Shown in pieces: positions 46,048-54,854 of a stretch of 64,000 nucleotides of DNA. How positions within the stretch are numbered: position 1 is the first letter of the stretch; each line of letters starts with the position of its first letter. Source of the DNA: Ramlibacter sp. Its GTDB lineage: Bacteria; Pseudomonadota; Gammaproteobacteria; Burkholderiales; Burkholderiaceae_C. The translations under genes and the position numbers were made by a program. The notes under the pieces are model-generated. The model searched no databases, had not been told where the DNA came from, and saw only the letters and a list, made by a program, of their open reading frames with translations. The DNA is taken from positions 868,001-932,000 of the forward strand of contig JAHBZN010000002.1 in NCBI GenBank assembly GCA_019635415.1. Reading direction: 5' to 3'.

Positions 46048-47124
46048 TTAACGCTTTTCTGAAACAAAGCGAAGCAGCTGGGTGGCCAGGTCGGTCTGCC
46101 CGAGCAGCCGCTGCCGGAAGGCGCGGGCGGCTTCCTGCCAGGCGGGCGGGTCCAGCCGCCCGAGCGGACCGGGGGACATCCCGTTCCAGCCGCGCTGGAA
46201 TGCCGCCCAGGCCGGGGGCGGCGCCAGTTGTCCGAGGAAGGCCTCCAGCTTGGCATGGTGGGCATCGTCGTGCTGGGGGTAGAGCTGCCACACAAAAGGC
46301 CGGCCTGCCCACAGCGCGCGCACCAGCGAGTCCTCGCCCCGCACGAAATTGGCGTCGCACGCCCACAGCAGGTGGTCGTAGTCCGGCTGGGGGAGCAGGG
46401 GCAGCCAGCTCAGCCGCAGGCGGTCTGCGGCGTTCCAGCCGGCCTGGCCGGCCTCCAGCGTGGCGATGGCGGCCCGGGTGGCCTGGGCGGCGCGCCCCGA
46501 CGTCACCAGCAGCCGGGTGGCGTGGGGCCCACGCGCGCACTGCAGCAGCAGCTCACCCAGTGCCGCCGGCTCATAGCAGAACAGCGAGACCCGCCGGGCG
46601 CCGTCGTCAGGCACGCCCTGGCCCGACAGCCAGGCCGCGGCGTCGAACGCCGCCTGGCGCGCGGCCAGTCCCGGCTCACGCAGCAAGCCCCCGGTGCGTG
46701 GCGTGAAGCCGGGGTAGAAGAAGTACTTGGCAAGGCCCGCGCCCGGGCCTTGCATCACCGGGGAGGGCAGGCCGTGCGTGCGTTCGACGAAGGCCTCGGC
46801 GCTCAGGTACTCCAGGTTGATCCACAGGCCTTTCTGGCCTGTAGCCCTTTTCCGATGGGCATAGTGTGCTATGAATTCAGGAGCTGGGTCGCAGCCGAAT
46901 GCCTCCACCAGCACCTCGCCCGGGTCTGTGAAACGGGTGGCTGAATCCCACCCGGCCACCTGCACGCCCGGCGCACCGGCCGGCGCCATCCAGCGCAGCG
47001 CGGCCGGGTCATCCACCCACAGCCGGACCTGTTCACCGCGCGCCGCGAGGTCGGCGCACAGGCGCCAGCAGACGCCGAGGTCGCCGTGGTTGTCAATGAC
47101 CTTGCAGAAGATGTCCCAGCGCAT
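46048..47124 (-). CDS. earP: EF-P arginine rhamnosyltransferase EarP
   Basis: A 358-residue GT-B-like transferase. The start at 47124 (MRWDIFCKVIDNHGDLGVCW) aligns with characterised EarP proteins; Met codons 5 and 7 codons upstream are alternatives. The catalytic Asp region DNHGD, the LWVDDPAALRW strand, WINLEYLSAEAFVER and late ANFVRGEDSLVRALWAG (nucleotide-sugar binding) are present. It moves rhamnose from TDP-rhamnose to Arg32 of EF-P, encoded next. Residues in AHYAHRKRATGQK derive from an inserted repeat copy. Confidence 0.94.
   Translation of the reverse strand: MRWDIFCKVIDNHGDLGVCWRLCADLAARGEQVRLWVDDPAALRWMAPAGAPGVQVAGWDSATRFTDPGEVLVEAFGCDPAPEFIAHYAHRKRATGQKGLWINLEYLSAEAFVERTHGLPSPVMQGPGAGLAKYFFYPGFTPRTGGLLREPGLAARQAAFDAAAWLSGQGVPDDGARRVSLFCYEPAALGELLLQCARGPHATRLLVTSGRAAQATRAAIATLEAGQAGWNAADRLRLSWLPLLPQPDYDHLLWACDANFVRGEDSLVRALWAGRPFVWQLYPQHDDAHHAKLEAFLGQLAPPPAWAAFQRGWNGMSPGPLGRLDPPAWQEAARAFRQRLLGQTDLATQLLRFVSEKR
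46834..46883 (-). repeat. Dispersed repeat, copy 5 (inside earP)
   Basis: On the - strand ATAGC is followed by 20 bases and GGGCTACAGGCCAG. It lies in the earP frame, same orientation, encoding IAHYAHRKRATGQK. It sits just before the conserved WINLEYLSAE block, in a region of low conservation. The tail RATGQK is identical to the peptide made by the copy in pcm. Confidence 0.8.
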
Positions 47125-47179
47125 GGCGCGATTGTCCATGCCCACGCGCCACCGCGCGGATTGATGACAATACGGGCTT

Positions 47180-49156
47180 ATGTCCGAAGCCGCCCACCCG
47201 CCCGCCCTGCTTGCCGAAGTGGCTGCACTGCCTGCATTGCCGGGCGTGTACCGCTATTTCGACGCCGATGGCGGCGTGCTCTACGTGGGCAAGGCGCGCA
47301 ACCTCAAGAAGCGCGTCTCCAGCTACTTCCAGAAGAACCACGGCGGCACGCGCATTGGCCATATGGTCAGCAAGATCGTGCGCATGGAAACCACGGCGGT
47401 GCGCTCCGAGGCCGAGGCCCTGCTGCTCGAAAACAACCTGATCAAGACGCTCAACCCGCGCTACAACATCCTGTTTCGCGACGACAAGAGCTACCCGTAT
47501 CTCAAGATCACCGGGGCCCGGCGGCCGGTGGCCGAGGCGACGGCCGGGCCGCCAGCGGCTGCCGCGTTTCCCCGCGTGGCCTATTACCGCGGCGCAGTGG
47601 ACCGGCGGCACAGCTACTTTGGCCCGTACCCGAGCGCCTGGGCGGTGAAGGAGTCCATCCAGCTGCTGCAGAAGGTGTTCCGCCTGCGCACCTGCGAGGA
47701 CACGGTGTTCAGCAACCGCACGCGCCCCTGCCTGCTGTACCAGATCAAGCGGTGTTCCGGTCCCTGCGTGGGCCATGTCTCGCCCGAGGCCTACACGCAG
47801 GACGTGCAGAACGCCGGCGACTTCCTGCGCGGGGATGCGCAGGCGGTGCTGGACGCGCTGGAGAGCCGCATGATGGCGCATTCGCAGCGGCTGGAGTTTG
47901 AACTGGCGGCCGATCTGCGCAACCAGATGACGGCGCTGTCCAAGGTGTTGCACCAGCAGTCCGTGGACACGGTGTCCGACAAGGACGTGGACATCCTTGC
48001 GGTCAAGGTGCAGGGCGGCAAGGCCTGCGTGAACCTGGCCATGGTGCGCGGGGGACGCCATCTTGGTGACCGCCCGTATTTTCCGGCGCACGTGGAGGAT
48101 GCCGCGGCCTGGCAGGGGCTGGATGCCGAGGAGGGCGCCCCCGGCGAGGCGGCGGCCGTGGTGCCCGTGGAGGTGCAGGTGCTGGAAGCCTTCATCGCCC
48201 AGCACTACCTGGGCGTGCCCGTACCCCCGGCGCTGATCACGAGCGAACCGGTGAGCAAGGCCCTGCTCGAAGCCCTCGGGGAGCAAAGCGGTGTGCGGGT
48301 GACGGCGGTGCACAACCCCCGCGAGCAGCGCCGGATCTGGCTCGAGATGGCCCAGAAGAACGCCGCGCTGCAACTGGCCCGCCTGCTGGCCGAGGAAGGC
48401 TCCCAGCAGGCCCGAACCCGCGCGCTGGTGGATGCGCTGGATCTCGCCCCGGACAACCTGGACACATTCCGTATCGAGTGTTTCGACATCTCCCACACGG
48501 CCGGCGAGGCGACGCAGGCATCCTGCGTGGTGTTCCACCACCACAAGATGCAGAACAGCGAATACCGCCGCTACAACATCGAAGGCATCACGCCGGGCGA
48601 CGACTATGCGGCCATGCGCCAGGTTCTGACGCGCCGCTACAGCAAGCTGGCCGAAGCCGCGCGGGACCCGGCCCATGCCGCGGGGCCGACCGCCAGTGCC
48701 ACGGCGCGGCTGCCTGACCTGGTGCTGGTGGACGGCGGCAAGGGGCAGGTCAGCATGGCGCGCGAGGTCTTTGCCGAGCTGGGACTGGACCTCGGCCTCA
48801 TCACCGGCGTGGAAAAGGGCGAGGGTCGCAAGGTCGGGCTCGAGGAGCTGGTGTTTGCCGATGGCCGGGACAAGGTGTACCTCGGCAAGGATTCGGCGGC
48901 CCTCATGCTGGTGGCGCAGATCCGTGACGAGGCCCATCGGTTTGCCATCACCGGCATGCGCGCGCAACGCGCGCGCGTGCGCACCGGGGGCAGCAAGCTG
49001 GAGGAGATTCCGGGCATCGGCGCCAAGCGCCGTGCCAAACTGCTGCAGCGCTTCGGCGGCATTCGCGGCGTCGCCTCGGCGGGTGTGGAAGACATCGCCA
49101 CCGTCGACGGCATATCCAGGGAACTGGCAGAGGAGATTTACCGTGCGCTTCATTAA
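47180..49156 (+). CDS. uvrC: Excinuclease ABC subunit C
   Basis: A 658-residue UvrC. The GIY-YIG nuclease domain opens with [20 protein letters not shown], and the [15 protein letters not shown] segment and UvrB-binding UVR motif (residues ~220-260) follow. The RNase H-like 5' nuclease core ([25 protein letters not shown]) and C-terminal helix-hairpin-helix pair ([21 protein letters not shown]) complete it. It makes both incisions in nucleotide excision repair. Two Ala/Pro-rich inserts, about 113-130 and 502-514, explain the length over E. coli (610). Confidence 0.97.
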   Translation: MSEAAHPPALLAEVAALPALPGVYRYFDADGGVLYVGKARNLKKRVSSYFQKNHGGTRIGHMVSKIVRMETTAVRSEAEALLLENNLIKTLNPRYNILFRDDKSYPYLKITGARRPVAEATAGPPAAAAFPRVAYYRGAVDRRHSYFGPYPSAWAVKESIQLLQKVFRLRTCEDTVFSNRTRPCLLYQIKRCSGPCVGHVSPEAYTQDVQNAGDFLRGDAQAVLDALESRMMAHSQRLEFELAADLRNQMTALSKVLHQQSVDTVSDKDVDILAVKVQGGKACVNLAMVRGGRHLGDRPYFPAHVEDAAAWQGLDAEEGAPGEAAAVVPVEVQVLEAFIAQHYLGVPVPPALITSEPVSKALLEALGEQSGVRVTAVHNPREQRRIWLEMAQKNAALQLARLLAEEGSQQARTRALVDALDLAPDNLDTFRIECFDISHTAGEATQASCVVFHHHKMQNSEYRRYNIEGITPGDDYAAMRQVLTRRYSKLAEAARDPAHAAGPTASATARLPDLVLVDGGKGQVSMAREVFAELGLDLGLITGVEKGEGRKVGLEELVFADGRDKVYLGKDSAALMLVAQIRDEAHRFAITGMRAQRARVRTGGSKLEEIPGIGAKRRAKLLQRFGGIRGVASAGVEDIATVDGISRELAEEIYRALH

Positions 49157-49652
49157 ATGGATGGGAACGGCGAGCATGGCCGTGCTGGCGGCTTGCGCCA
49201 GCCGGCCAATGCCCCCCGACGCACCTGTGCCGGCGGTGCAGCCGGCACCACCGCCGCCCGTGGCGGGCGCTGCGGTCCCGGGGGCTGTGGCTGCAACGCC
49301 GGCGGCCCCGCTGCCCCCCGCGCGCAGCTGGGACGAGTACAAGCTGCGCGTGGCGCGGCGCATCGTGCAGACCAGTGGCGACGAGACTTTCAGCGGCCCG
49401 GTGCCCGATCGCCTGCAATCCATTCCAGTGCTGCAGATCCAGCTCAACCGGGACGGCTCGGTGCGCAACATCGAGGTGCTGCGCGTGCCCAAGTTCTCGC
49501 CGCAGACGCTGCAGATGGCCATGAAGGCGATCCGCCGCGCCGGCCCGTTCGAGCCGGTGGGCCACCTGCCGCGGCCCTGGCAGTACAGCGAGACCTTTCT
49601 GTACAACGACGACCTGAAGTTCCAGATCCGCTCGCTCGCCGAAGTCCAGTAG
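49143..49652 (+). CDS. Lipoprotein with TonB-C-terminal-like domain
   Basis: A 169-residue protein; a GTG at 49143 inside the uvrC end gives [20 protein letters not shown] with a lipobox, while the ATG at 49161 leaves too short a signal. A Pro/Ala-rich tether (residues ~22-60) leads to a small domain with [19 protein letters not shown] and [14 protein letters not shown], resembling the C-terminal domain of TonB/TolA proteins. It may bridge inner membrane and periplasmic partners. Overlap with uvrC suggests coupling; the functional link is unknown. Confidence 0.75.
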   Translation: MRFIKWMGTASMAVLAACASRPMPPDAPVPAVQPAPPPPVAGAAVPGAVAATPAAPLPPARSWDEYKLRVARRIVQTSGDETFSGPVPDRLQSIPVLQIQLNRDGSVRNIEVLRVPKFSPQTLQMAMKAIRRAGPFEPVGHLPRPWQYSETFLYNDDLKFQIRSLAEVQ

Positions 49653-49687
49653 CGCGACGGGCCATGCGCCTCGTGACAGAATCGGGC

Positions 49688-50254
49688 ATGTTCTTCACCA
49701 TACCCACCCTGTTCACCTGGACCCGCATCGTCGCGATTCCGCTGATCGTGGGGGTGTTCTACATCTGGCCCGAGCGATCCATCAGCAACCTGGCGGCCAC
49801 CGTCATGTTCGTGGTGTTCGCGCTGACCGACTGGCTCGACGGCTATCTGGCGCGCAAGCTCAACCAGACTTCGTCGTTTGGCGCCTTTCTCGACCCGGTG
49901 GCCGACAAGTTCCTGGTGTGTGCCTCGCTGCTGGTGCTGGTGCACCTGCAGCGTGCCGACGTGTTCGTGGCGCTGATCATCATCGGACGGGAAATCGCGA
50001 TCTCCGCGCTGCGGGAATGGATGGCGCAGATCGGCGCGTCCAAGAGCGTGGCGGTCCACATGCTGGGCAAGGTCAAGACCACGGTGCAGATGGTCGCCAT
50101 TCCTTTCCTGCTCTATGACGGGCGGTTGCTGGGTGTCATCGATACCGGGGTCTGGGGCACCTGGCTGATCTGGCTGGCGGCGGTGCTCACCGTCTGGTCC
50201 ATGGTGTATTACCTGCAGAAGGCCTTGCCGGAGATCCGGGCGCGCGCCAAATGA
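49688..50254 (+). CDS. pgsA: CDP-diacylglycerol-glycerol-3-phosphate 3-phosphatidyltransferase
   Basis: A 188-residue membrane enzyme, start at 49688 (MFFTIPTLFTWTRI). The CDP-alcohol phosphotransferase motif D-G-x2-A-R-x8-G-x3-D-x3-D is exact in DWLDGYLARKLN and GAFLDPVAD. It makes phosphatidylglycerol phosphate, the committed step to phosphatidylglycerol and cardiolipin. uvrC-pgsA linkage is common in proteobacteria. The stop overlaps the next gene's ATG by four bases. Confidence 0.95.
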   Translation: MFFTIPTLFTWTRIVAIPLIVGVFYIWPERSISNLAATVMFVVFALTDWLDGYLARKLNQTSSFGAFLDPVADKFLVCASLLVLVHLQRADVFVALIIIGREIAISALREWMAQIGASKSVAVHMLGKVKTTVQMVAIPFLLYDGRLLGVIDTGVWGTWLIWLAAVLTVWSMVYYLQKALPEIRARAK

Positions 50255-51129
50255 GCCAGGGCTCGTCCAACACGGCCCTCGTGCGGGCCATGCCGGCCGT
50301 TTTCGTGCTGATCTGGAGCACCGGCTTCATCGTCGCGCGCTTTGGCATGCCACACGCACCGCCGATGAAGTTCCTGGCGCTTCGCTACTTCCTGTCGGTG
50401 CTGTGCTTTGCGGCCTGGGCTGGCATCGCCCGCGCCGTCTGGCCCGTTGGCCGCGCCCAATGGAGGCATCTGGCCGTCACCGGCGTGCTCATGCACGCGG
50501 GCTACCTGGGCGGCGTTTGGTCTGCCGTCAGGCTGGGCATGGGCGCCGGACTGGTCGCCTTGCTCGTGGGCCTGCAGCCGGTGTTGACCGCGGTCTGGGT
50601 GTCCTCGCGCGGCGGGCAGGTGTCGCGGCGTCAATGGACCGGCTTTGCGCTCGGGTTCGCCGGCCTGGCCCTGGTGGTCTGGCAAAAGCTGGGCCTGGGT
50701 GAAATTGGCGTGCTCAACCTGGGCCTGGCGGTGCTGGCCCTGCTGAGCATGACCGCCGGCACGCTGTACCAGAAGCGGTTTCTCGCGCCCTGCGACGTGC
50801 GCACGGCCAGTTTCGTGCAGCTCCTGGCCGCGTTTGCCGTGACCTTGCCGCTGGCAGCGATGGAGCCCGCGGCCATGCACTGGGTGCCGGAACTCGCTGG
50901 TGCGATGGCCTGGTCGGTGCTGGCGCTCACGCTGGGAGGGAGCTCGCTGCTGTACCTGCTGATCCAGCGCGGCGCGGCCACTTCGGTGACCAGCCTGCTG
51001 TACCTGGTGCCGCCCTGCACGGCCGTGATGGCCTGGATGCTGTTTGGCGAACGCATGACCGGGTTCGCCGTGGCGGGCATGGCGCTCACGGCCGTGGGGG
51101 TGAGCCTCGTGGTGCGCCAGCCGAAGTAA
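50251..51129 (+). CDS. EamA/DMT-family transporter
   Basis: A 292-residue protein with ten membrane segments in two EamA repeats. The start LIWSTGFIVARFGMPHAPPM is typical of the RhaT/YdcZ group, and LYLVPPCTAVMAWMLFGERM marks the second repeat. It overlaps pgsA by four bases and is probably co-transcribed. DMT members export amino acids or metabolites; the substrate is unknown. The 3' end overlaps a convergent LysR gene by 44 bases. Confidence 0.87.
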   Translation: MSQGSSNTALVRAMPAVFVLIWSTGFIVARFGMPHAPPMKFLALRYFLSVLCFAAWAGIARAVWPVGRAQWRHLAVTGVLMHAGYLGGVWSAVRLGMGAGLVALLVGLQPVLTAVWVSSRGGQVSRRQWTGFALGFAGLALVVWQKLGLGEIGVLNLGLAVLALLSMTAGTLYQKRFLAPCDVRTASFVQLLAAFAVTLPLAAMEPAAMHWVPELAGAMAWSVLALTLGGSSLLYLLIQRGAATSVTSLLYLVPPCTAVMAWMLFGERMTGFAVAGMALTAVGVSLVVRQPK

Positions 51130-52051
51130 GCCGCCACGGCTCGCCGCGGAACTGTTCCGCGAGGAAATCGATCAGCAGCCGGATGCGCCGGGGAACCTGG
51201 GGGCGGTAGGGCGCGAGCCAGTGGATGTCGGCGTCGGTCATGGCGTGGTCGGGCAGCACGCGCACCAGTTGCCCCGAAGCGAGCTGGGGGGCGATGTCCC
51301 AGAGGCTGCGCAGCATGATGCCGCGCCCCGCCAGGCACCAGTCGCGCACGGTTTCGCCGGAGTTGCTGGACAGGGGCCCCTGCACCCGGACCCGCACGGG
51401 GGTCCGTTCGCGGGCCCGGCTCAGCGGCCAGATGTCGAACTGCTGACCCGGGGCATTGCCGTTTTCACGCACGATCAGGCAGTCGTGCTGCTGCAACGCC
51501 AGCGGCTCCTGCGGGGCTCCCCGCCGGCGCAGGTAGGCCGGCGCGGCGGCCAGTACGCGCTGGTTGCGGGCCAACCGGCGCGCCACCCACTGACTGGCCT
51601 GGCGGCCCTGCACGGACCAGAGCCAGACCGCGCCGTCGAATCCCTGGGCGCCGAGCTCGGGCAATTGCTCCGTCAATTGAAGCTCCACGGACAGGCGGGG
51701 GTAGCGCTCCTGAAACACGGCCAGCGCTGGCGCCAGCCAGATCCGGCCAAAGCCAAAGGTGGCGGCAAGGCGGATCGAGCCAGCGGGCTGGGTCTGGCGT
51801 TCCTGCAGTTCGGCTTCGAGTGCTTCAAAGCCCTGCAACAGCTCTGTGGCCCGGGCACACATCACCTCGCCCTCGGCCGTGGGACTCACGCGCCGCGTGG
51901 TGCGCGCAAACAGCCGTGTGCCCAGCCGGGCCTCCAGGGCGGCCAGCCGCTTGGTGACGGCGGGGGGCGCAAGCCCCAGTGCGACGGCGGCGCCGGACAG
52001 GCTGCCGTGATCGCGGATGGCCAGCGCCAGCTCCAGTTCATGGCGTTCCAT
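51086..52051 (-). CDS. LysR-type regulator (DmlR-like)
   Basis: A 321-residue LysR protein with helix-turn-helix LSGAAVALGLAPPAVTKRL and the FARTTRRVSPTAEGE wing. The effector domain has the DmlR-like LRLAATFGFGR pattern. It is divergent from a dehalogenase-like hydrolase and a tartrate/D-malate dehydrogenase, the same arrangement as dmlR-dmlA of E. coli, so it likely controls these genes in response to a hydroxyacid. Its 3' end overlaps the transporter gene. Confidence 0.88.
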   Translation of the reverse strand: MERHELELALAIRDHGSLSGAAVALGLAPPAVTKRLAALEARLGTRLFARTTRRVSPTAEGEVMCARATELLQGFEALEAELQERQTQPAGSIRLAATFGFGRIWLAPALAVFQERYPRLSVELQLTEQLPELGAQGFDGAVWLWSVQGRQASQWVARRLARNQRVLAAAPAYLRRRGAPQEPLALQQHDCLIVRENGNAPGQQFDIWPLSRARERTPVRVRVQGPLSSNSGETVRDWCLAGRGIMLRSLWDIAPQLASGQLVRVLPDHAMTDADIHWLAPYRPQVPRRIRLLIDFLAEQFRGEPWRLTSAGAPRGSPPRP

Positions 52052-52126
52052 TTCTTTCCTGTTTGGAAATAATTGATTGCCGGATTATTGCTTGATGGTC
52101 GAACCAGGGCAACGCAGAATGCGTCC

Positions 52127-53005
52127 ATGCTTGATGCGTTTGAACCTTTTGATCTGCAGGTGGGCGCCGTGCGGCTGCACGGGCGCCGGGGCGGCCAGGG
52201 CGCGCCATTGCTGCTGCTGCACGGGCATCCCCAGACGCATGCGATGTGGCACCTCGTGGCCCCTCGACTGGCCGGGAACTTCACCGTGGTGATGATGGAC
52301 CTGCGAGGCTACGGGGACTCGGAGCGGCCGCCGTCCGACGCTGCGCACGGTCCCTACACCAAGCGGGTCATGGCGCATGACGCGCTGCAGCTCATGGCGC
52401 ACCATGGCTTCGACCGCTTCCAGGTGCTGGCCCATGACCGCGGAGCCCGAGTGGCGCACCGCCTCGCGGCCGATCATCCTGAGGCTGTGGAGCGGCTCAT
52501 GTTGCTGGACATTGCTCCCACGCTCGCGATGTACCGGAACACCACCGAAGCCTTTGCGCGTGCCTATTGGCACTGGTTCTTCCTGATCCAGCCCGCGCCG
52601 CTGCCCGAGGCCATGATCGAAGCGGATCCCGCACGCTATGTGCGAAGCGTCATGGGGCGCCGCCACGCGGGTCTCGCGGCGTTCGCGCCAGAAGCCCTGG
52701 CAGAGTACGAGCGCTGCGCCGCGCGGGCCGGCACGGCCGAAAGCATTTGCGAGGACTACCGCGCCAGCGCGGGGCCTGATCTGGAGCACGACAGCGAGGA
52801 CCTGCGTGCCGGCCGGCACCTGGCCATGCCTTTGCGTGTGCTCTGGGGTCAGCACGGGACGGTGGGCCAGTGCTTTGACGTGCTTCGGCTCTGGCGGGAG
52901 CGGGCGCTGGACGTCTCGGGACGCGCCTTGCCCTGCGGCCACTACATTGCCGAGGAAGCGCCGCAGGCGCTGCTGGCCGAAGCGACCCATTTTTTTGTCC
53001 ACTGA
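52127..53005 (+). CDS. Haloacetate dehalogenase, fluoroacetate dehalogenase-like
   Basis: A 292-residue alpha/beta hydrolase starting at ATG 52127. The nucleophile is Asp104 within LAHDRGARVAHRLA, followed by the carboxylate-binding Arg105 and Arg108. Asp128 (LLDIAPT), the halide-binding His149 and Trp150 (YWHWFF), Tyr211 and the base His272 (CGHYIAE) match, with offsets of 6-8 residues, all key residues of Rhodopseudomonas fluoroacetate dehalogenase. It should cleave C-F or C-Cl bonds of haloacetates to glycolate. It lies with a tartrate dehydrogenase under a LysR regulator. Confidence 0.88.
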   Translation: MLDAFEPFDLQVGAVRLHGRRGGQGAPLLLLHGHPQTHAMWHLVAPRLAGNFTVVMMDLRGYGDSERPPSDAAHGPYTKRVMAHDALQLMAHHGFDRFQVLAHDRGARVAHRLAADHPEAVERLMLLDIAPTLAMYRNTTEAFARAYWHWFFLIQPAPLPEAMIEADPARYVRSVMGRRHAGLAAFAPEALAEYERCAARAGTAESICEDYRASAGPDLEHDSEDLRAGRHLAMPLRVLWGQHGTVGQCFDVLRLWRERALDVSGRALPCGHYIAEEAPQALLAEATHFFVH

Positions 53006-53024
53006 ACACCAAGAAGGAAACATC

Positions 53025-54122
53025 ATGAGCAGTCACCCAGGAAAAAAGCGTATCGCCGTCATCGCGGGCGATGGCATTGGCAAGGAAGTCATGCCTGAAG
53101 GCATCCGTGTCATGGAGGCGGCCGCCGTCAAGTTCGGCATTGACCTGCAGTTCGACCACTTTGACTTCTCGAGCTGGGACTACTTCGAGAAGCACGGCAA
53201 GATGCTGCCCGACGACTGGAAGGACCAGATCGGTGGCCATGACGCGATCTATTTCGGCGCCGTGGGCTGGCCCGAAAAGATCGCTGACCATGTATCGCTG
53301 TGGGGGTCCTTGCTGCTGTTCCGTCGCGAGTTCGACCAGTACATCAATCTGCGCCCCGCGCGCCTCATGCCCGGCATCATCGCGCCCGTGGTGCGCCGCG
53401 ACGGAACGGCGCGGTTGCCGGGCGAGATCGACATGTACATCGTGCGCGAGAACACCGAGGGCGAGTATTCAAGCATCGGGGGGCGCATGTACCCCGGGAC
53501 GGAGCGCGAGATCGTCATGCAGGAAACCGTGATGTCACGCGTGGGGGTGGACCGCGTGCTCAAGTTCGCCTTCGAGCTGGCGAAGTCGCGGCCGAAGAAG
53601 CACCTCACCAGCGCCACCAAGTCCAATGGCATTGCCATCACCATGCCGTACTGGGATGAGCGCGTCGCGGAAATGGCCAAGGCCTACGGCGACGTCTCCG
53701 TGGACAAGTTCCACATCGACATCCTGACCGCCCATTTCGTGCAGCGCCCGGACTTTTTCGATGTGGTGGTGGCGAGCAATCTGTTCGGCGACATTCTCAG
53801 TGATCTGGGCCCGGCATGCACTGGCACCATCGGCATCGCACCAAGTGCCAACCTCAACCCCGAGCGTCGCTTCCCCTCGCTGTTCGAGCCTGTGCATGGC
53901 TCGGCGCCCGACATCGCGGGCCGGAACCTGGCCAACCCCATTGGCCAGATCTGGTGCGGCGCGATGATGCTGGAGTTCCTGGGGCGCAAGGACGCCCATG
54001 ATGCGGTGCTGTCGGCCATCGAGAAAGTCCTCGCACCCCAAAGCGGTGCGCCACGTACGCCCGATCTGGGTGGCACGGCAGGCACGGTGGATCTGGGCAA
54101 AGCCATCGCTGCGGCGTTGTAA
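53025..54122 (+). CDS. Tartrate dehydrogenase / D-malate dehydrogenase (decarboxylating)
   Basis: A 365-residue member of the isocitrate/isopropylmalate dehydrogenase family, start at 53025 after AAGAAGGAAAC. It has IAVIAGDGIGKEVMPEG, the substrate-binding WGSLLLFRREFDQYINLRPARL, YIVRENTEGEYSSIGG and the metal site SNLFGDILSDLG and GSAPDIAGRNLANPIG. The length and motifs are those of tartrate/D-malate dehydrogenase. It oxidises tartrate or decarboxylates D-malate with NAD+ and Mn2+. Together with the hydrolase upstream it forms a LysR-controlled pair. Confidence 0.92.
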   Translation: MSSHPGKKRIAVIAGDGIGKEVMPEGIRVMEAAAVKFGIDLQFDHFDFSSWDYFEKHGKMLPDDWKDQIGGHDAIYFGAVGWPEKIADHVSLWGSLLLFRREFDQYINLRPARLMPGIIAPVVRRDGTARLPGEIDMYIVRENTEGEYSSIGGRMYPGTEREIVMQETVMSRVGVDRVLKFAFELAKSRPKKHLTSATKSNGIAITMPYWDERVAEMAKAYGDVSVDKFHIDILTAHFVQRPDFFDVVVASNLFGDILSDLGPACTGTIGIAPSANLNPERRFPSLFEPVHGSAPDIAGRNLANPIGQIWCGAMMLEFLGRKDAHDAVLSAIEKVLAPQSGAPRTPDLGGTAGTVDLGKAIAAAL

Positions 54123-54430
54123 CCAATTGAGTGCCCGTGACCTGTGTCACGGGTGCTGTGAAAAAATCACTTCACAGGGTCGACGGCACCCCACCTCTCC
54201 ATGAGGCGTGCCAAAAACGACTAGAATCCGCCTCCACGCGCCGGAAAGCGGCTTGTTGTATTGACACGGTGTGAGTCCGTGGCTTTAATGACATTCAGCA
54301 GTCCGTGCTGCGAACCAAGTCTCCCGCACCCTTGCCCTCAGTGCCTGTTCCGGCCATGCAAGAGTGGGGAGACAAAAATTTTTTGAAGAGACATATCTGA
54401 TCAACTCTTTTTCTCTACGAGGGGCCCCTT
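54123..54430 (+). promoter_or_regulatory. hupB upstream region: hairpin, sigma-70 promoter and long AT-rich leader
   Basis: CCCGTGAC (54134-54141) and GTCACGGG (54146-54153) form a perfect hairpin just after the tartrate dehydrogenase stop. TTGACA (54261-54266) and TTTAAT (54284-54289) with a 17-bp spacer form a strong promoter for hupB, implying a leader of ~135 nt. The leader is AT-rich near its end (AAAAATTTTTTGAAG around 54375-54386) and may carry binding or folding elements. No gene was seen in it. Confidence 0.7.
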
Positions 54431-54703
54431 GTGAACAAAACCGAACTGATTGAGCACATCGCAAAACACGCTGACATTTCCAAGGCTGCCGCCACTCGTG
54501 CGCTGGAGTCGACGATCGGCGCCGTCAAGACCACCTTGAAGAAAGGCGGCTCGGTGTCGCTCGTGGGTTTTGGCACCTTTGCAGTGGGCAAAAGGGCTGC
54601 CCGCAGCGGCCGCAATCCCCGTACCGGCGCTACGATTAAAATCAAGGCAGCCAAGGTGCCAAAGTTTCGTCCAGGCAAGGCATTGAAGGATGCCCTGAAC
54701 TGA
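54431..54703 (+). CDS. hupB: DNA-binding protein HU (beta-type)
   Basis: A 90-residue histone-like protein with a GTG start. The sequence [20 protein letters not shown], then [20 protein letters not shown] (the DNA-intercalating arm) and [18 protein letters not shown] is diagnostic for HU. HU bends and compacts DNA. A strong promoter precedes it. It is followed by tRNA-Val and ppiD, a conserved betaproteobacterial order. Confidence 0.97.
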   Translation: MNKTELIEHIAKHADISKAAATRALESTIGAVKTTLKKGGSVSLVGFGTFAVGKRAARSGRNPRTGATIKIKAAKVPKFRPGKALKDALN

Positions 54704-54718
54704 CCCATTGATCCGGTG

Positions 54719-54794
54719 GGGTGCTTAGCTCAGCTGGTAGAGCGGCGCCCTTACAAGGCGTAGGTCGGCGGTTCGATCCCGTCAGCACCCACCA
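54719..54794 (+). tRNA. tRNA-Val (anticodon TAC)
   Basis: A 76-nt cloverleaf with encoded CCA. The acceptor GGGTGCT pairs with AGCACCC, the D-arm is GCTCAGCTGGTAGAGC, the anticodon loop CTTACAA between GCGCC and GGCGT gives TAC, and the T-arm carries GGTTCGATCC. It is between hupB and ppiD. Confidence 0.97.
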
Positions 54795-54802
54795 CCCATG
54801 AG

Positions 54803-54835
54803 AAGGCGAACAACTGTTCGCCTTTTGTGTTTTTA
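54803..54835 (+). terminator. Terminator after tRNA-Val
   Basis: AAGGCGAAC (54803-54811) and GTTCGCCTT (54816-54824) form a perfect 9-bp stem with a four-base loop, followed by a T-rich tail (TTGTGTTTTT). It is 8 bases past the tRNA CCA end and 20 bases before the ppiD ATG. Confidence 0.8.
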
Positions 54836-54854
54836 GTCCACTGAGAGCCAGAGC

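Noticed and set aside
47093..50059. 988-codon open frame on the - strand opposite uvrC, the lipoprotein gene and pgsA
   Set aside because: It spans several well-supported genes on the other strand, has His/Gly/Arg-rich composition typical of antisense frames in GC-rich DNA, and shows no domain.
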